A model generated the notes under the pieces. It was not told the DNA's origin, ran no database searches, and saw only the letters and a list, made by a program, of their open reading frames with translations. This document shows positions 27,153-41,700 of a stretch of DNA of 64,000 bases, piece by piece. The stretch covers positions 44,930,853 to 44,994,852 of the forward strand of contig NC_133387.1 of assembly GCF_047511655.1 (NCBI RefSeq). The letters run 5' to 3'. This DNA comes from Castor canadensis (taxonomy: Eukaryota > Chordata > Mammalia > Rodentia > Castoridae). Position 1 is the first letter of the stretch; each line of letters opens with the position of its first letter. Made by a program: the position numbers and the translations under genes.

Positions 27153-29324
27153 TAAAATGAGTGACTGAAATTAAACTCAGTCATCCAATTAAATACAGAA
27201 CTATATTCTTTCCTATACTTAACTATGTATAGCATTGAAAATGGAAAGCTACTTATAAAACATGCCATTTCAAAGAATAGCCACTCTGGAAAGAACATTT
27301 AACTGAAAAAGAGCCTAAAAGAAGTGTTATTTCTAAGTAAGATTAAGTATGAAATCTGCTATCAAAATAAGCACTAACATTACTTAATGTGTACTATTTG
27401 TAGAGGAGTCATAGGATAATTTCTACATGAGATATGCTGACTTCAACCCACATTTACTTAGTATTTTAAAAAATAATAAAAACTTTTATTAAACACTTTG
27501 AACACGTTTATGTAAAATATCTTTTAAGTTTATACTCCTAAATATCAGTGTTCTAGGAATAAAAATGGGGAAATAATTCAGACATATTTTCATTCCAATA
27601 CATATAAAATGAAAAACAAACAGACATCATAAAAATTGTTATATTTGGGCTTCAAAGGAAATATCAGGAAGTTGACAAAAAGGAACAATATTAAATGTCA
27701 CCCTCTGCACTATGATTACAAATAAGTATATTATTTACATAATATACTCCATATTCATGTCTTATGCTATAGTTCCCCCAAATTATAAACTATTCATATA
27801 AATTCATTAGTTTTATATTGTGCTTCAGTGAAGGAAAAATGAAAACGCATGTGGGAAGAGTTTGACATAATTAAAGCTAACTTCTCATATCTAGAGCACT
27901 TGAAAAGAACACTTCAACTGAAGCCATATTAAGGGAAAAAAGGCCATCTTAATAAAATGAAATCAGCATGATTTACTTAAGACTGGAAAAAGTCCCTTAA
28001 CAGTAATCTTTGTTAAAACAAATAAAAACAAAAATAAAACACCTTGTAACCATTTCCAACTCTTTAAAACTGTCATATAGCCGAGACATTTGGAGTAGAT
28101 ATATACTACTTCCAACATTTTCCTAGAAAAGTCTTCTGTATCCGATCTTAAAGAATACATTTAATTTACTTTTCATTAATACTTAGGCTGCATCTTAAAC
28201 TAATGTAACAATCCTTAGGTAAAATTGCTAATGTAAAAGCTCTTAAGAATCTTCAGTTTAAGATATTTCTTTCTCCAAAATCTGTAAAATAAAATGTTAG
28301 GTTTTATATGTAATTGCAACTTCTACTACAAAATTCAGTTCAGTCCTCTGTATATGGCAGCTGATGGAGAGGAATGGCACAATTTTGCAACTGTCTAGCT
28401 ACAGAAAGAGAAAAAAATTGAAAAACAAAGTTCCCAAATTGGCCTGATACATTTATCTTTAGCAACTTACACCCAAGGTAGTCTCTGAAGAGATCCTGTG
28501 TCCCCCAACACCTCACAATCCACCTTGGAAAAAACAAGACATTCCAAAACAGGCAAGAATTTGACAGGTCACACTACACATACTATGTCAAATGGTTAGC
28601 CATCTATGATCTTCTGTAGACTATGTGTTCAGTAAAATGTTTCCAAATGGTGAAGACAAGGTGACACATTAATAATATGGAAAAAAACTCCTGAAGACAA
28701 ATCCAAACACTGGAAAGGAAAAGGTTGAAACTAAAAAATTTATAATGTTTTCCTGAAATGGTGCATACTATAAAAAGTTGTATGATACATTCTAATTTGG
28801 GCTTTTTGAAGAATAACAGTTTATAGAAAAATTTCTCGTATTAGAATGAAAGTGTAAGAGGGGAAAAAACTCCTTAAAATATATATACATATATTATAAT
28901 CAAGCTACTGGGGAGGCAGAGATGCAGGATTTGAGGCCAATTCATGCAAATAGTTAATGAGACTCCGTCAAAACAAACAAGCTGGGTGTGATGGTATACA
29001 TCTGTAATCCAGCTACCTGGCAGGCACAGGCAGGAGGATCAGAGCAAATGCATGAGACTCTATGTGAAAAATAATGGAAGCAAAAAAGGGCTTATGGATG
29101 TGGCTCAATTGTGAGGCCCTGAGTTCAAACCCTAGTATCTACAAAAACTAAACCAAACCAAAACAAACCATATATACATTAAACATATATTAATAAAATT
29201 TATTCTCCAGTGTGGGTCATGGGCTCTAATTCTAAAAGTAAAAATTCATAACCTTATCTTATCTTAAAGGACTCTAAGCATAGATAAGCTTATACTATCA
29301 TGTGAATCACTGCATTGGTCACTT
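27153..29324. other. Intergenic sequence downstream of MIOS
   Basis: AT-rich and without recognisable exons. A composite SINE lies at 28898-29158. If MIOS uses a distal poly(A) site, part of this could be extended 3' UTR; I see no decisive signal. Confidence 0.35.
28898..29158 (+). repeat. Composite B1-like plus tRNA-like SINE
   Basis: Two B1-like monomers (near 28898 and 28981, 'gctgggtgtgatggtataca') are followed by a tRNA unit ('ggatgtggctcaattgtgag', 'gagttcaaaccctagtatc') and an A-rich tail. Confidence 0.75.
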
Positions 29325-29691
29325 TACTTTAAAAGTGTAAAGATTTTATTGAAAGATATCCAATTTCAGCTTTGAAGATCCAGGTGCTGTACTTTTTATT
29401 TCAAAAACTCTCACATAGCATCCATAATTCTGATAAAAACCTATAAAGTTCTTCCAAAATGAACTTTTCAACCTACAGAACAGAACTATGTCCATACTGT
29501 GATGTTCACATTTCAGCAGCATTTGTCTCTGTAAAGAACACCAAAATCACTCAAATATCAAACTGCTCATCTGTTGGAATGATTTATTTTCCCACTATAG
29601 GAAAGTCGTGAGTAACTTGTTCTGAGGTATGTTTTTGAACTATGAAGAACATCTATTAGAAAGTTGAAGGTTTTCTTGAAGTGGTAACATT
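29325..29691 (-). other. MIOS: MIOS 3' UTR (inferred end)
   Basis: Sequence between the MIOS stop codon and the candidate poly(A) signal at 29345-29350 on the minus strand. The exact end needs transcript data. Confidence 0.5.
29345..29350 (-). terminator. MIOS: Candidate MIOS polyadenylation signal
   Basis: AATAAA on the minus strand (tttatt on +) about 345 bp after the stop codon. Other hexamers at 29583-29588 and 29395-29400 could serve as well, so the choice is uncertain. Confidence 0.4.
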
Positions 29692-29788
29692 TTATGGCTG
29701 GACAGTCTCCGCAGGTACCAGATTTCCTGTTGTATCCAGCTGCATACATTTACATGTACATGCAGACACAGGACACTCTGCATGATCT
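29692..29788 (-). CDS. MIOS: MIOS final coding exon
   Basis: Completes Arg844 and codes residues 845-875, including the cysteine cluster C849, C854, C856, C858 and the C-terminal ETVQP, then TAA. The acceptor is a T-run ending AG. Confidence 0.95.
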
Positions 29789-32700
29789 CTAAAAAAAAAA
29801 GGTCATTGACAGTTAAAAATCCAAACTATACCTACAGGCATACATTTATTTGTCTCTATACTACTACCTAGATTGCAAGTTTTCAAAATGGTATTTGGGA
29901 AAAATAGGAATTAAAACCCAGGGGGAAAAAAAGTACTAAGAGCATTACATTAGAAATAATTACTAAGCTGAACATGGAAGAAAAAGTTACTTAAAATTTG
30001 CTTTCTAAGTATATGCCACGATACCACATTTAGTTAAGAAGGTGACAGTGATGTGCTCAGAGTTTAAATCAAAGCAATTAATGTAAGCTGAGTATGAACG
30101 TTATAATAACGAGGCACACACGGCCACTGGCACTGCTCAATATAAACGTATGGTTTTGAGAGTCTCCATTCCATGAGGTGTCTACCTACTAAATACCAAG
30201 CTTCCTTAGCAAAGAACTGATATGGTAGTTTGGTATGTATTCTATTACTACATTCACAATTCAATTACATAATAAATTATGGGCTATCCAGTCAGTTGTA
30301 AAGAGCTGTAAACATATCATCCCCCCCATATAAAGTTAAACAATGCTACTCAACTATTTAAGCCATATGAAATACTTCTATTATATAAGTAGAAACTTTT
30401 TTTAGTTTAATATTACACAGGGTATTTAGTAATGGAAAGGCTGACTACATATTTGTTAACTCAAATGGCAGTAAAAAAGAAACTCATCCTTTGATTAGAC
30501 ATTAATAGAACACAGTAAAAACAACCTGAACTATTTCAAAGGCCATCTGCTTTATGTCCTTTAACTAGAGGCTTATTAAAGAAGGTGTGTACCGATTACC
30601 TGAACCAACTCAGCATATGTCCAGCATGCCCACCATGCCTACAATTGTGACACCATGTAAACCAGTTGTTAAACTGAGCTAATTTTTTGTCCTTGCTCAA
30701 GTCCACTTTTTCATCTGATTTGGATCCTCCTACGGGAAAAGAAAATGATCTTCTTTAACAATATTCTAAATTTTGTAAAAGGTATTTCTATGTTCAAAAT
30801 ATAAATTATACACCACAGTTAAATCACAATTTTTATGTTAAGATCTAGTATAGACAGAATGAATACTGAATGACAGGCGTTCCCCAACGTTTTAATAGCC
30901 AATAAAAATTGAAAAGTATAAATGATCAAAGGAAACGATCTGATTTGAAAAGTTTGCAGTAGTTTAATCTTTCCATAAAGAAAGTACCAGGTCAAGATTA
31001 CAAGTGAGTTTTACCAAATACTGAAGGGACAGGTAATTCTCACCTACACAAACTCTTTCAAAGAAGACAAAGAGAAATTTCACATTTCACTTCATAAGGC
31101 TGGTACAACTTTGCTTACAAAACAAGACAAAATGACATGAGAAAGAAAAATTACAGACCAATCTCCCTACTGAACAGACATAAAAATCCTAAGTAAAATA
31201 TGAGCAAATTGAATCTTGAAATGTCATAATCCTGTAATTTGGCACAACTTCTAGGTAAATACACTAGAAAGACATCTGCACGTGTTGAAAGGAGGCATAT
31301 ACAAGAATGGTAATAGAAGCGTTATAGTAATAGTGAAACACTGGAAACCAAAATGTTTTCAGTGCAAAAACCACACTGAAATACTACACTGAATGGGACA
31401 CTCAACAGTAGTGAAAAATAATCTGTAAGAGACTTATTAACATGCAATTTAGGATGGTGGTTACCTCTGGAGAGGATGAAGGAGGTGCACTAGGAAGGGA
31501 GGAATGATCAAAAGTATAGGTACAATGAATTAAACAAGATATGGGCCTCATTCATGTTCAATTTATCATAGTACATATGTATAAATATTCCTGTCTATGC
31601 TATAGTTACAAAAATTTAAAGAAAATGTATTATTACATTATGCATGTTTATACATGTACATCTTCACATACATATATAACTTGTAATAGTCTAAAAGTGC
31701 TGATACTATTAATTTTGGCTACCTTAATGTATTCTGGTATAAAATAATGAATCAAATTAAAATATTTAAAAATCCCATACAATTAGAGACAAAATAGAAA
31801 AATGAGTAACTAAAAATATTAGGTCTAATTAACCAATCATTACTTACTAAGACATACTTCATAGATAACTGTAATTAGAATTTCACTTGGACCACTACTG
31901 GCCACACTTTAATGATCACATTCAGAGAAAGATAAAAATAACTATATGGTTTGGGCACTGTTAATTCATCCTTGTAATCGTAGCTACTTGGAAGACTGAG
32001 ATCAGGAGGATCATGGTTCTAGGTCAGACCTGGCAAAAAGTTAGTGAGACCCCATCTCAAAAGGAAAAATGCTGGGTCTGGTGGTGCACATGCCTGTTAT
32101 CCCAGCAACAGTGGGAAAGGACTGTGGTCCAGGTCAGCCTAAGCAAGAAGCAGGACACTACCTCCAAAATAAAAAGAGCAAAAAGGAGGATAAAGGGAGG
32201 AAGGAAAGAGGGAGGGAGGTAAGGAAGGGGGAGAGAAAGAAGAAGAAAGAAAAGAGAATAATGTTCCTCATTCATCCAGGGGGTGGGAAGGCCAAGTGTC
32301 TTTCAAAATTCAGAATAAGTATTAAAAAATATATATGTGTATGTGTGTGTGTGTGTATATATATATGTATATATATATACATAGTAACACCTCCACAGGG
32401 GTGGAGAAAGAGAGAGAGAGAAAGAAAAGAAAGAAAAAAAAAGGAAGCCAACTAACAAGTCTCAGTTAAATAAGCTTGCGGACACCTGAATTATTTGGAT
32501 CATGAAACATGATGGGTGGATATAAACTCTGATTATAGGTAAAGCACCAGAGTGGTTTCTGCATTATGCTAGTATTTGATTTCTTTGACCCTGTTTTATT
32601 CTGGAACTAGGATTCTTCTGATTAAAACACACACACACACACACTTATTCCTTAATTAATGTAGCTCTGCAACGTCTTTAGAGTTCATATTCAGGCTCCC

Positions 32701-35700
32701 TCTAATTTTTCTACACTATTTCCTATCAGTCCATTTCCTAAATCCTTATCTGATGTACTTGTTAATTCTCATATACTCCTTGGACTTAAACTAAAAAATA
32801 ACCAACAAAAAAAGGACTGGCAGAGTGGTTCAAGTAGTATAGTGCCTGCCTACCTAGCGTGAGGCCCCAGTACCACCAAAAAAAAAAAAAAAAAAAAGTC
32901 ACAATCTAAAAGTTAAACTCTCTAGAGGCAAAAACATTTTTGCTCAGTTATATTTCTAGCACTTAGAATAGATACTATCAAATATTTATTAAATGTTTTA
33001 AAATCTATCATATTTATAATGATGCTACTTAGAACTGTTCTAATAGAGTTCTAGTGCACAACTGAGTGTAAAAAGATGTTTCCATGAAAGTCAAATATTG
33101 AACTCTAAAGTACCAGCTTACATGGTACCTTCTTCCTGAAGCATTCCAGATATCTTTCAGATAGAAAATATGCTTTTATTTTACAAAATTCCTAACATCT
33201 TCTTTATATAGTGTTCCTTATTCACCCTGTGGGTAGGAGGTTAAGTGTCTTTCAAAATTCAGAATGAGGATTAAAAATATATATACATATACATATAGTA
33301 ACACCTCCAAAGAGATGGTTGTACTCAAAGTATTAGTGTTTTGCAGTGAAGCGTATGAATATTCACAAATAAACAAGAGAAATAAAGATCTCACTAACCT
33401 CATGTTAATTCTGAACAGGTTTTGTTGCCAAATGAGATTATTATAAAACCTTTCTTTAAAAAAAAGAAAACTTTGAATTTTCAGATCTTTCTAGTTTCCA
33501 AAATGAAGACAAGGGATTGTGAACTAGTACTTATTTTCTAGAATGTATCCTCTCTTATTTTATATTAGCGATCCAGGCTTATTGTACACCATTAGCTCCC
33601 CAAGGCTCTTTGATCCATCCTAGTATATCAGCCTTATCTTAATATATTAAATAAGGACTCAAATATATATTACACAAAGAAATTATTTCTGAAACAAATA
33701 TGGAAAAATTTTAAGATCTAATAAATATTAATATTCAATATTTATTAGTCTCCATAACAATTTTAAATGTTTTATGATTTACTTTTCGTCAAATTCTAGA
33801 AAATTACTCTTTTTCTTACTTACTTCAAAAACAGAAAAGACTGAAAAGCTGGTATCTAATAAAAATGAATAGCACTCAGGTGCCATTAGAAGGAAAACAA
33901 TCCTAACAGCTTCCAGACACTGACGGTCCAGAAGACGTACTAAATTTAACTACTCCTATATATCTCAGTTCACATAGATATATAATTTATTCACACTGTA
34001 TTTTATTTCTTCATTCTTTCATTGTAGTAGGTATTCCAAATTGTTAATATTTTTATTTGCTGGGATGAGGGCCACAAGAAACCTGATCATGCAATGCATA
34101 AAATAAAAAAATCTTTAATTGACAGTTAACTCAAAGGCTGTTGTAGTGGTACATGCATGCAATTTCAGCACTCCAGAGGCTGAGACAGGAGGATAGTAAG
34201 TTCTAGGCCAGCCTGGGCTACACAGTGAGACCCTATCTCAAAAAAAAAAAAAAACCCAAAAACCCCAAACTAAGCATTGCATATTGCCTTCACTTGTTTA
34301 AAAAGGTATCTAGATTGAAAAATAATTGACCAGCCATGAGACCAAAAGTCTTTCACAGATATTAATGCAATAATAAAGCAAACTACTTATATGAACAAGC
34401 TCAGAATAACATGATAAACTATGAGAAAGACTCTTTAGTCTAATACTTTTATTAGAAATGGCTAAAGTAACTCAATGTCAAATGTTGAATGTCACAGAAC
34501 TAAAACAGATACTCTGACACTATATCCAGTACATCCTTACACGAGTGTACTGAATATTCAAAATGTTTTTAACATTTTTGCAATGTCATTTTCAAATTAT
34601 GTAAACAGATGGAATATTCTCAGCTACTAGATACACTATATTCATTATCTACTATTCTCAAAAGACTTTCCATATGTTCACTATAAATAGTAAAAGTAAT
34701 ATTTCTAACCATTAAAAAAATATACATACACATTTACTAGGTAACTAACAAACATAGCAGAAGCAGCCCTAAAGCTTAAAACTCAAAGAGACCTAGCTTC
34801 TAGGTTAATACTTTTTCCATGTATTTCACAGTTAAGTTTTGAAGAGAAAATATCAAAGTTCTCTGAGCCTATCCAAAGCTCCTTAGGAATGTAAGGTATT
34901 TATTAATAGATATGGGCATAATTCTTAAATATCAAATTTGAAAAAATATTAGTGGAAACAGTGCTAAGAGAATGGTATAATCATAAGATTACTTCATATT
35001 TAAGTTTTTCTCACAAATTTAAACTGGTCAGCACTTGAGATTATCTGAAGTATCATGGATATACATTTTACTTTTAAAATATAGATTATATAAATTAGGG
35101 AAATCATATAAATTTTCAAGTCAGTAAAATGCCCTTTCTTAGAACTAATACAAACATAGGCTAGTATGTATTTTATTTGCAACATTAACTCAATTATGTA
35201 GGAACAATTTGAACTCAGAAAAATATTTTGTGCAATTATGTCATACCAGGACAGCTAGAAACAGGTGTTCCCATATTAATGAGGCAAAGTGCACACCGAG
35301 GAAGGGGTTTTCGACAGCCAGGGCAACTTGTGACTTTTGATTTTGTTGGTGAACCACTCACACCATACTGACTAAAACCTCTTCCCTGATGAGGGGCAGA
35401 TGAACAGCTGTAGGAGATTGACTTGCCACAGAAATTACAACTCACAAACACCTACAAAACAAATAAAAAAAGAAAGAAATGGAATGCAAATTACAATGGA
35501 ATGATAATTCAGTTTGATACTAAAAAAGTTGTTTAAAAACTTCTTTTGTTTTGTTTTTTTTTGGAGACAGGATCTCCTATGTAGCCAGGCTGGTTGAACT
35601 TGTAATCCTCTTGCCTCAGTCTTCTAGGTACTGGGATTGCAGGTGTGCACTACCACGCGTGGCTGAATAATTTTGAAGACTTGACCTTATATTGCAAAAT

Positions 35701-38700
35701 GATTCATTTGCTAAGTCTGACTAGCTCTTACTTAAAATCCCCACTTGGCAGTGACACTACAGGGGTACTTCCTTGCTATTATATTTAGTTATAGTCTTTA
35801 ATACTGTTGATGTTGCTGGAAAATCAGAGCTTTAGACCCCAGCACTTTAGAATTACCAAGGACATGAGAATTCATACTAGGCCGTTACAAAATACCCAAT
35901 ATAGGACTTCTAAACCAAAGTTCAATGACATAATCTTCTGAACAACATTTCCTTATAAAAATTTTGTTTGTAAGATAAAAAGGACTTAAGGATCCTATAA
36001 TGGCACATTAGAATAATAGCCAATATAAGCTGCACATTTATAAACTCCTCAGCTCTTAATCACTTATACAGATTAGGAACACACACTGCAACACAAAGGT
36101 ATTTTACCAATACTCTGGTTGTTTTAATATAAGTGTATTACTTTTTCAATTTCCTAAAATAAGAAAATAGCACCATCCAGTGCTCACACTGAGGATAACC
36201 TAATATTCAACATTTTAACTACTACAGTGATTTTAAGTGATTTTATGTCATGTATCTTATGAGATGAGTGATCTCATATTTTTTAAACTAATAGTAAAAG
36301 AAAAAAGAATTTTATGTGTGATTAGACATATAAGCATATACATATACTCTTAAATGAAAAAAAATCCCACATCCTGCTCTACTGCATATAAATAATGAAG
36401 AAAACCAACATGTAGTGGGATCATGTAAGAGTTTAGATTCTGAAAGAGACTGTCAAGTACTGGAAAACTTCAGAAAGCCATAGGCATTAGGCTTTCCTAA
36501 GTCCCTCTCTCTGGGTCTGCTGTTGTTTCTATTTCAGATTAAAGCTCAGGCTGCCTGTGATTATTAGGAAGGGGCAGAACCAAGGAACAGGAAGATCAAG
36601 AACAAAGTGTAGTCTGGAATAGATAAAGACATCCACAGGAACTCAACATAAGAAAGGAAGGAGCTGATAATAACTCATTTAATGAAATATCATGTTCGAT
36701 CCAAAACAATATACTTACCTGTGCTAAAGGCTTGGAACTGGGATCCAATTTACTCCTGTGAATATCAAATTCAGCTCGTTTGTGCCAAAACCTCCAGGCA
36801 TCTAATAAATTTCTGTAATTCTCAATCCAGTACTGAACCCTTTCATCTTTAAGAACATCTAAAGGTGAACCCTAAAAATTAAACATGAATTATTTCAATT
36901 GTTTACAATGTCCTGGCTTAAGACAGTGATTTCTGGGTAGCCTGTGGGTATAAATAACACAGAAGAAACAGATCCCCTTTTTGCCAAAAGCTGGCTCCTA
37001 ATAGAATATAGATAAAATAACTAATGGGAGCTCAATTAATTTACATAAGCTGGTCTTCATTGCTGACATAAATATTTATAGGATTTATCACACCTGGGGA
37101 AGTGTAATTTTCTTTTAACTGAATTTAAGAAATCCAGAGCAAACACTGCCTTTCTGGTTGAAGACAATAAACAGAATACCCTTTGTTCCAACTATTAAAA
37201 CTTTGGGGTTCATAAACTAAACATAGTTTAGTTATCCATATACAAAACAAAATTGCTCAATCATATTTAAACAATGCTGAGCCCGGTCCTTCACATCTAG
37301 CAATATACTGTGAATTGAAGTGCTGCTTTTGAACGTGTATTATCTGTAAGCTAAATCTGTATATTTTCTTTCATGCCTTCAATTAAAACATGTATTTATT
37401 GCCTTAAAAATAATTTTAAAAATAAGAAGAGAACCAGACCCAAATCAAACATTTTCTTAGTTTTTGCCGTAAGTTAAGGATAAACTAAGAAAGAATTTGG
37501 TCAATTCATATTTGGGAAGTCTTTTCTAGACATGCCCTAATAAAACCTAAAATCAAGTTCCAACATGATTTGCAGAGGAAACATTTCAGAGTTTGAGTCT
37601 CAACAAATCAGAAGGGGTTGGGAATGGTTTTCCACAGATTTATAGTAACAAAATCTAAAACCAAGAGTGGTAAGTTAGTAACTGAACTCCCCAAAGTAAT
37701 AATCAACATTCTTCAGAAAAAGGTTGAAGAAGCCTGATCTCTTTAATGTCATATGAATAATGCCCAATATTCAATGAAAAAAAATTACTAGACATATAAA
37801 TAGGTAAATATGGTTCAAATTCAAGGAAAAAAGTTAGTCAACAGAAACTATACCTAAAATAGCCTAGACATTAGATTTAACAGATGAAGTCTTCCATGTC
37901 ACTTCTACATATGTTTAAAGAAATGTATTCAAAGGCATAAAGGAAAACAGTGTTTTAACTAAGGGAACTGGAACTAAGAAATGTCAATGATAGCAAAGTT
38001 GAGACTATACAACTGGAAAGCACAATAAATGAAATTAAGAGTTCCCTGGCAAAGAGTAGGAAACACTTTGGAAGTAATAGGTATAGGCAAGGACTTCCTC
38101 AACAGAACCCCAGCAGCTCAGCAACTAAGAGAAACTATAGACAAATGGGACTTCCTAAAACTAAGAAGCTTCTACACAACAAAAGAAATAGTCTCTAAAC
38201 TAAAGAGACCATTCACAGAGTGGGAGAAAATATTTACCAGCTATACATCAGACAAAGGACTGATAACCAGAATATATAGGGAACTCAAAAAACTAAACTC
38301 TCCCAAAACTAATAAACCAATAAAGAAATGGGCAGCTGAACTAAACAGAACTTTGTCAAAAGAAGAAATTCAAATGGCCAAAAAACACATGAAAAAATGC
38401 TCACCATCTCTAGCCACAAAGAAAATGCAAATAAAAACCACACTAAGATTTCACCTCACCCCTGTTAGAATAGCCACCAACAATAGGTGTTGGTGAGGAT
38501 GTGGGGAAAAAGGAACCCTACTACACTGCTGGTGGGAATGCAAGCTAGTGCAGCCACTCTGGAAAAAAATGTGGAGGGTTCTTAAAAATCTTAACATAGA
38601 TCTTCCATATGATCCAGCAATCCTACTCCTGGGGACATACCCAAAGGAACATGACACAGGTTACTCCAGAGGCACTTGCACACCCATGTTTATTGCAGCA

Positions 38701-41700
38701 CTATTCACAATAGCCAAGTTATGAAAACAGCCAAGATGCCCCACCACTGACGAATGGATTAAGAAAATGTGGTATTTATGCACAATGGAATTCTACTCAG
38801 CCATGAAGAGGAATGAAATCTTATCATTCGCAATTAAATGGATGGAACTAGAGAACATCATTCTGAGCAAAGTCAGGCAGGCTCAGAAGACCAAAAATTG
38901 TATGTTCTCCCTCAAATGCAGACTTTAGATCTAGGGCAAATACAGCAATGTGATTGGACTTTGGTCACATGATAAGGCGAGAGCGCACACGGGAGGTATG
39001 GGGATAGGTAAGAAACCCAAAAAACATGATAGTATTTGATGTCCCCACTGCAGAGGAACTAATACAGTAACTTTAAAGCGACAGAGGTCAATAGAAGAAG
39101 GGGATCAGGAACTAGAGAAAAGATCAGTTTTAGAAGAATCAACTTAGAATGTAACACATTTGTATATGGAAGCAATGCTAGGAATCTCCCTGTGTAGCTA
39201 TCCTTATCTCAACTAGCAAAAATGCTTTGTCTTTCTTATTATTGTTTATACTCTCTCTTCAACAAAATTAGAGATACGGGCAGAACAATTTCTGCCTGGA
39301 AGCAAGGGGGTGGGGGGGAAGACAGTAAGGAAGTAGGGAGTAGGGGGGAGAAATGGCCCAAACATTGTATGCACATGTGAATAAATGAAAAATATAGTTC
39401 CCTGGCAAGTTTAATAGCAGATAGAAAGTGACAGAAAAGTCAATGAACAAACCAATACAAATTATCCAACTTGAAGAAAAGAGGCAGAGAATAAGATTTT
39501 TGTTGTTGTTTCTTTGTTTTTGTTTTCTCCTGGTACTGAATGCAGGGCCATGTGCATGCTTGACAAGTGCTCTATCACTGAAGAAAAGAGGCCAAGAAAC
39601 TTAAAAAAATTTGTTTAATTAAAAAAAAAAAAAGGAGAAAGGAAAATTAACAGAACCTTAGGCGTCTAGGGACAATATAAAATGGCTTAATATATGTATG
39701 AGTCCAAGTAGAAAAAGAGAACAAGACAGGAACAGAAAAAAAAATTATAAAAAAAAATATCCCAAAACTTCCCAAATCTGATGAAAAACACTAACCAACA
39801 GATCTAGTCAATTCAGTGAAAAAAAAGCAGGATGACAAAGCTCTATAACTTAGGCAAAAGATCCAAAGAAAAATGAAATATCACATTCAAGGAAACAAGA
39901 GTAAGAACAGCTGACTTCTCACTAGAAACAATGCAGGTCAGAAAAGTGCTGTAAGAAAAAGCAAAGGTGAACTCGACATTTTTCAGTTAAAATTTATTAG
40001 GTGAGGGAACCCATTATCTGTACTACAGAAATGCTAAGGAGAAAAACTAAAGAAAAAAATTTTTATACCAAACGACATCATAAAGAATGCCAGAAATGAT
40101 AAATAAGTGAATAAATATAGAAGTCCATATTTGTTTTCTTATAATTTATGCAAAGACAAATGACTGTTCAACACAAAAATGACATTTTAAGTTAGAGTTT
40201 ATAATGCACATAGAAGTAAAACTTTTGACCATAGGTCAAAAGAGTAAGTGTGTGAATGAAATTACATTGATGTAACATTCGTGAAGCATAAAGTATGAAA
40301 TAAAAGGCAGAGAAGTGTCAGGTGTGAGGTAAGAAAGGGGAAGAGTGAAATAAGAAACATGAGGTGGTAGGAGTGAAATCAAGTACAAGGGGGAAAATGT
40401 TGACTTTGATGAATAAAAGATGCATACTCTGAGATATAAATCAACAACCTTAAGAAAAAGACAATGAAAGGGAGTATAGCTAAAAAGACGAGAAAAATAA
40501 AGTAAAACATGGACATATTCAATTAACGTAAATAAAATGACAAAGGAACAAAGGAACAAAAGGAAAAAGGACAAAACAAAATGAAAACAAACTAGTAGAG
40601 CAAGATGGTCAACTTAATCTTCACCATACAAATATAAATGAAGAAAACATCACATTAGAAGGCAGCAAGTGCCAGACTAGACTTTTTAAAAGCAAGACTA
40701 CATAATATACTGTCTGTATTTTAGATATTTTATAAATCTTGACAAAAAGTTACTAACCAATTTGTACTCTGTAGTCATATGCCTACAATTTTTAATTTAA
40801 AAGACATAATCTCATTCCAGTAGACACTTCAACAATGCAGGACAGGAATATAAAACAGGTCATTTTAAGGGGAGGGTATTAGTGGGAGGAGGGTAAATGA
40901 TGAGAGTGAAGGAGAGTGAATATGATTGATGTATTTTCTATACATGTATGAATATGGAACACTGAAACCTGTCAAAGTCACTTTAAGAAGGGGGAGGGAA
41001 AGAGGGAGAATAATGGAATGGATAAACTGAACCAGGGTACATTGTGTGCATGTATGGAACTGTCACAATGGAACTCTTGCACAACTATTGGACAATGGCT
41101 TAATATTTCAGGTGAAGTTTACTTGGTGATTTGTGGTTCACTATTAGGTATGTTCACAGGAAGACAGGGTAGGGGCATTTTGCTATGCTTACCCCATGCA
41201 CATCAGGCTTTCCTATTACGCAAAAGGATGAGGACAAGAAAAAGGAAGATACTGATGCCATGAAAGGTTAAGATTAACTGGAGGACTATAACAAATCTAA
41301 AGAAATACTCTGAGCTTTTACCAATGAAAGTAAAGTGGAAGACAACTGTTGCCAGGAATCAGGTTTTAACCACTGAACAGTAAAAACTAAGGAAAAAAAT
41401 AGATGAATTGGTTATTCAGGCCACCTTCATGAAAATGATGGGAAAGTGAGTTAAGAGAACAGGGGTCTAATTTGCCTTCTGCACTTCAAGTGAAACTGCA
41501 ATTCAGATCAGGAAAAGGGAACAGCTTGTATAGAAGCTATAGTTCATTGATAACTGGAGAAAATGACGAGAAGTTTCTATTCCATTTGAGCTTTACATGA
41601 ATTCAGATGCAGTCAAAACTGGTACTTCCCAAAGAAAGGAAAACCTGGATAACTCAACGAGGAGACATTAAGGACAGGACAGTAAGATAAGGATGAGTCT

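Larger units (their letters stand above)
37745..40680 (+). repeat. Ancient HAL1/L1M-type ORF1 region, split by an L1 and a SINE
   Basis: Segments 37745-38052, 39409-39471 and 39593-40680 read in order as old L1/HAL1 ORF1-type sequence, for example 'aagttagtcaacagaaacta', 'acttcccaaatctgatgaaa' and 'ctgacttctcactagaaaca'. Lies in the MIOS intron between 36872 and 41971, antisense to the gene. Confidence 0.65.

Noticed and set aside
38029-38496. 155-codon frame as a gene
   Set aside because: It is the remnant of L1 ORF2 inside an insertion with target duplication; the first residues even come from the flanking old repeat.
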